Source of the DNA: an uncultured Legionella sp.
GTDB lineage: Bacteria; Pseudomonadota; Gammaproteobacteria; Legionellales; Legionellaceae
Length of the DNA: 5,510 nt
Assembly: GCA_903885895.1 (NCBI GenBank)
Contig: CAISKC010000070.1
Location: forward strand, 1-5,510
Reading direction: 5' to 3'
Shown here: positions 4,647-5,510 of the stretch, piece after piece
Layout of the letters: each line of letters opens with the position of its first letter
Numbering within the stretch: the first letter of the stretch is position 1
Notes under the pieces: model-generated
The model's database searches: none
The model's input: only the letters and a program-made list of their open reading frames with translations
Told to the model about the DNA's origin: nothing
Program-made: the position numbers and the translations under genes

Positions 4647-4854
4647 GGCCCTCCGGGAGTAACGGAACAGCGAACCGACTTAAGCGTATTTTAATCAACA
4701 AAACATGAGTACATGCGATGCATTTAATGCACATTGAAACAATAATGATCATCATGGTTATCGGAAAACGATTTATTGTCACATGAGTAAGTCATTGCTT
4801 TGTATCGATTTATTTTCTAAAATCGGTTCGCCGTTCCGTTACTCCCGGAGGGCC
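4647..4854. mobile_element. 208-bp MITE-like element with 32-bp terminal inverted repeats
   Basis: The left end (4647-4678, starting GGCCCTCCGGGAGTAACG) and the right end (4823-4854) are inverted copies over 32 bp with one mismatch (A4669 against C4832). The ends are about two-thirds GC, while the 144-bp interior is AT-rich like the surroundings. No transposase is encoded. No obvious target-site duplication flanks it, so it is old or one flank has been rearranged. Internal ACATGAGTA and CGATTTATT words occur twice. This is the structure of a miniature inverted-repeat element moved by a transposase elsewhere. The transposase family cannot be assigned from the ends alone. A structured RNA is the alternative reading. 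Confidence 0.72.
4795..4823 (+). promoter_or_regulatory. Possible outward promoter at the right end of the MITE
   Basis: TTGCTT (4795-4800) and TAAAAT (4818-4823) are 17 bp apart inside the element and point toward the downstream genes. If real, the element supplies transcription to the gene at 4929. The match is modest. Confidence 0.25.
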
Positions 4855-4917
4855 GCTTCTGATGTTATTGAGGAATGGCTAGATAACCGGGAAGATGAGG
4901 CCGATGTCATGAGTTTT

Positions 4918-4921
4918 GGAG
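4918..4921 (+). promoter_or_regulatory. Ribosome binding site for the gene at 4929
   Basis: GGAG (within TTGGAG, 4916-4921) ends 7 nt before ATG 4929, inside the tail of the preceding frame. It supports that start. Confidence 0.4.
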
Positions 4922-4928
4922 CTATAAA

Positions 4929-5510
4929 ATGACGAGAACAAGGACAAAAAAAGCTATTGAGTTTGTTTCTAAAGATATGGTAAGGGCTGAGATAGATGAC
5001 TTTAGAATGAGAAGACGTGTTGAAATTGAAAGAGACATGAGCGAAAAACACAGAAATATAGGATTGTCCGCGTTATCGAAAGCCATTTTATCCAGCGTAA
5101 CGTCTTGCCTTACTTTGTCGCTATATTTTGAGTGCGCAACATTTAAAGATAATCCTAGTTATCGTCAGCAATTAACAATTTTGTATGATTTTAGACAATT
5201 GCTTCATGGCAAAAAGAAACCTAAATATTGTACAAAGCCGCGCAATACAGGTTATAGAGATTACAAAGATGTTTGTACGCTCGTAGATGAATTGGCAAGT
5301 TACCAGAAAACAGGAGTAGTTAACGATGCTTTTTTTAGAGCATTGCTTATAGAGAAAGAGAATACCCCAATAGAGCACATAGAAGAACAGTTAACATATA
5401 GCAGAGAAGTAGCTCTAGTTGTCATTGATGAAATGACTAAGATGGTTAGAGATCAAATTTATAGATTTTTTCCTAGTCAGGGACCTAAATTTGTTCAAGA
5501 AATTTTAGAA
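4929..5510 (+). CDS. Hypothetical protein, 3'-partial
   Basis: I do not recognise this protein. From ATG 4929 the frame stays open to the last base of the window (194 codons), so the C-terminus is missing. GGAG seven bases upstream and the ATGA overlap with the preceding frame support the start and a coupled operon. The N-terminus is basic (MTRTRTKKA), then helical with many charged residues (about 15-45). A middle part has LSALSKAILSSVTSCLTLSLYF (48-69), a mildly hydrophobic helix that is probably not a membrane span. Scattered Cys and Tyr occur in the KPKYCTKPRNTGYRDYKDVC stretch, followed by more amphipathic helices. No catalytic motif is evident. Base use matches the surrounding AT-rich genes. 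It may be a partner of the small protein lost upstream, but nothing in the sequence shows its function. Confidence 0.75.
   Translation, partial: MTRTRTKKAIEFVSKDMVRAEIDDFRMRRRVEIERDMSEKHRNIGLSALSKAILSSVTSCLTLSLYFECATFKDNPSYRQQLTILYDFRQLLHGKKKPKYCTKPRNTGYRDYKDVCTLVDELASYQKTGVVNDAFFRALLIEKENTPIEHIEEQLTYSREVALVVIDEMTKMVRDQIYRFFPSQGPKFVQEILE

Larger units (their letters stand above)
4783..4932 (+). pseudogene. Small gene tail joined to MITE sequence (5' part lost)
   Basis: The frame ending at TGA 4930-4932 is open back to ATG 4783 inside the MITE, giving 49 residues. The first 24 are encoded by the interior and right inverted repeat of the element. Residues after the element, starting ASDVIEEWLDNRED and ending MSFGAIK, are acidic and look like a native protein C-terminus. 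No ribosome site precedes ATG 4783. The simplest reading is that the original 5' end was removed or replaced by the element, leaving a tail translationally coupled to the next gene by ATGA. A small acidic protein ahead of a coupled partner would fit an antitoxin-like gene, but no family can be named. Confidence 0.35.

Noticed and set aside
4839..5051. Minus-strand open frame of 70 codons
   Set aside because: It runs antisense through the MITE end and the genes at 4783 and 4929, with no ribosome site or recognisable motif.
5172..5378. Minus-strand open frame of 68 codons
   Set aside because: It is antisense to the long open plus-strand frame from 4929, which has a ribosome site and coupling to the frame before it.
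1..5510. CRISPR array, tRNA or rRNA gene
   Set aside because: No regularly spaced identical repeats and no tRNA or rRNA signatures were found on either strand.

Overview
The window is AT-rich and looks like an accessory region of a gammaproteobacterium, most likely Legionella or a relative. That assignment is an inference. It rests on orphan effector-like proteins, a long coiled-coil protein with a Glu-rich C-terminal region, a HicAB toxin-antitoxin pair, integrase and insertion-element debris, and host-type lipidation motifs. No core gene anchors the taxonomy.

Left part (1-1719, + strand). The window opens inside, or just at the start of, a gene for a protein with a possible Cys-His-Asp triad (C45/H82/D120, counted from the first visible Met). 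This pattern suggests a papain/transglutaminase-like enzyme and perhaps a secreted effector. A 229-bp spacer follows with five copies of CCTAnTGATA in both orientations, then a hicA-hicB pair joined by an ATGA overlap. Repeats of TAGTTGCATA flank the presumed hicA promoter.

Middle (1720-4230). A 426-bp gene-free stretch holds an orphan promoter/operator-like block and a solo end resembling an insertion element of the IS21 type. It also carries a good sigma-70 promoter and a leader hairpin for a two-gene operon. The first operon protein (170 aa) ends in a proline-rich linker, a cysteine cluster and the tetrapeptide CTVS, a eukaryotic CaaX prenylation signature resembling the H-Ras tail. The second (514 aa with the start chosen here) is a coiled-coil protein beginning MGNTSSG, which fits the eukaryotic N-myristoylation consensus. 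The pair looks like two co-expressed effectors that a host cell would lipidate and place on membranes. This is the most interesting signal in the window.

Right part (4231-5510). Nested inverted repeats separate the operon from the C-terminal remnant of a tyrosine recombinase on the minus strand. A 208-bp element with 32-bp GC-rich terminal inverted repeats (MITE-like, no coding capacity of its own) follows. It abuts the tail of a small gene whose 5' part is missing. That tail overlaps, by ATGA, an unrecognised gene that runs off the window. The debris suggests a mobile or decaying island border. No tRNA, rRNA or CRISPR array was seen.
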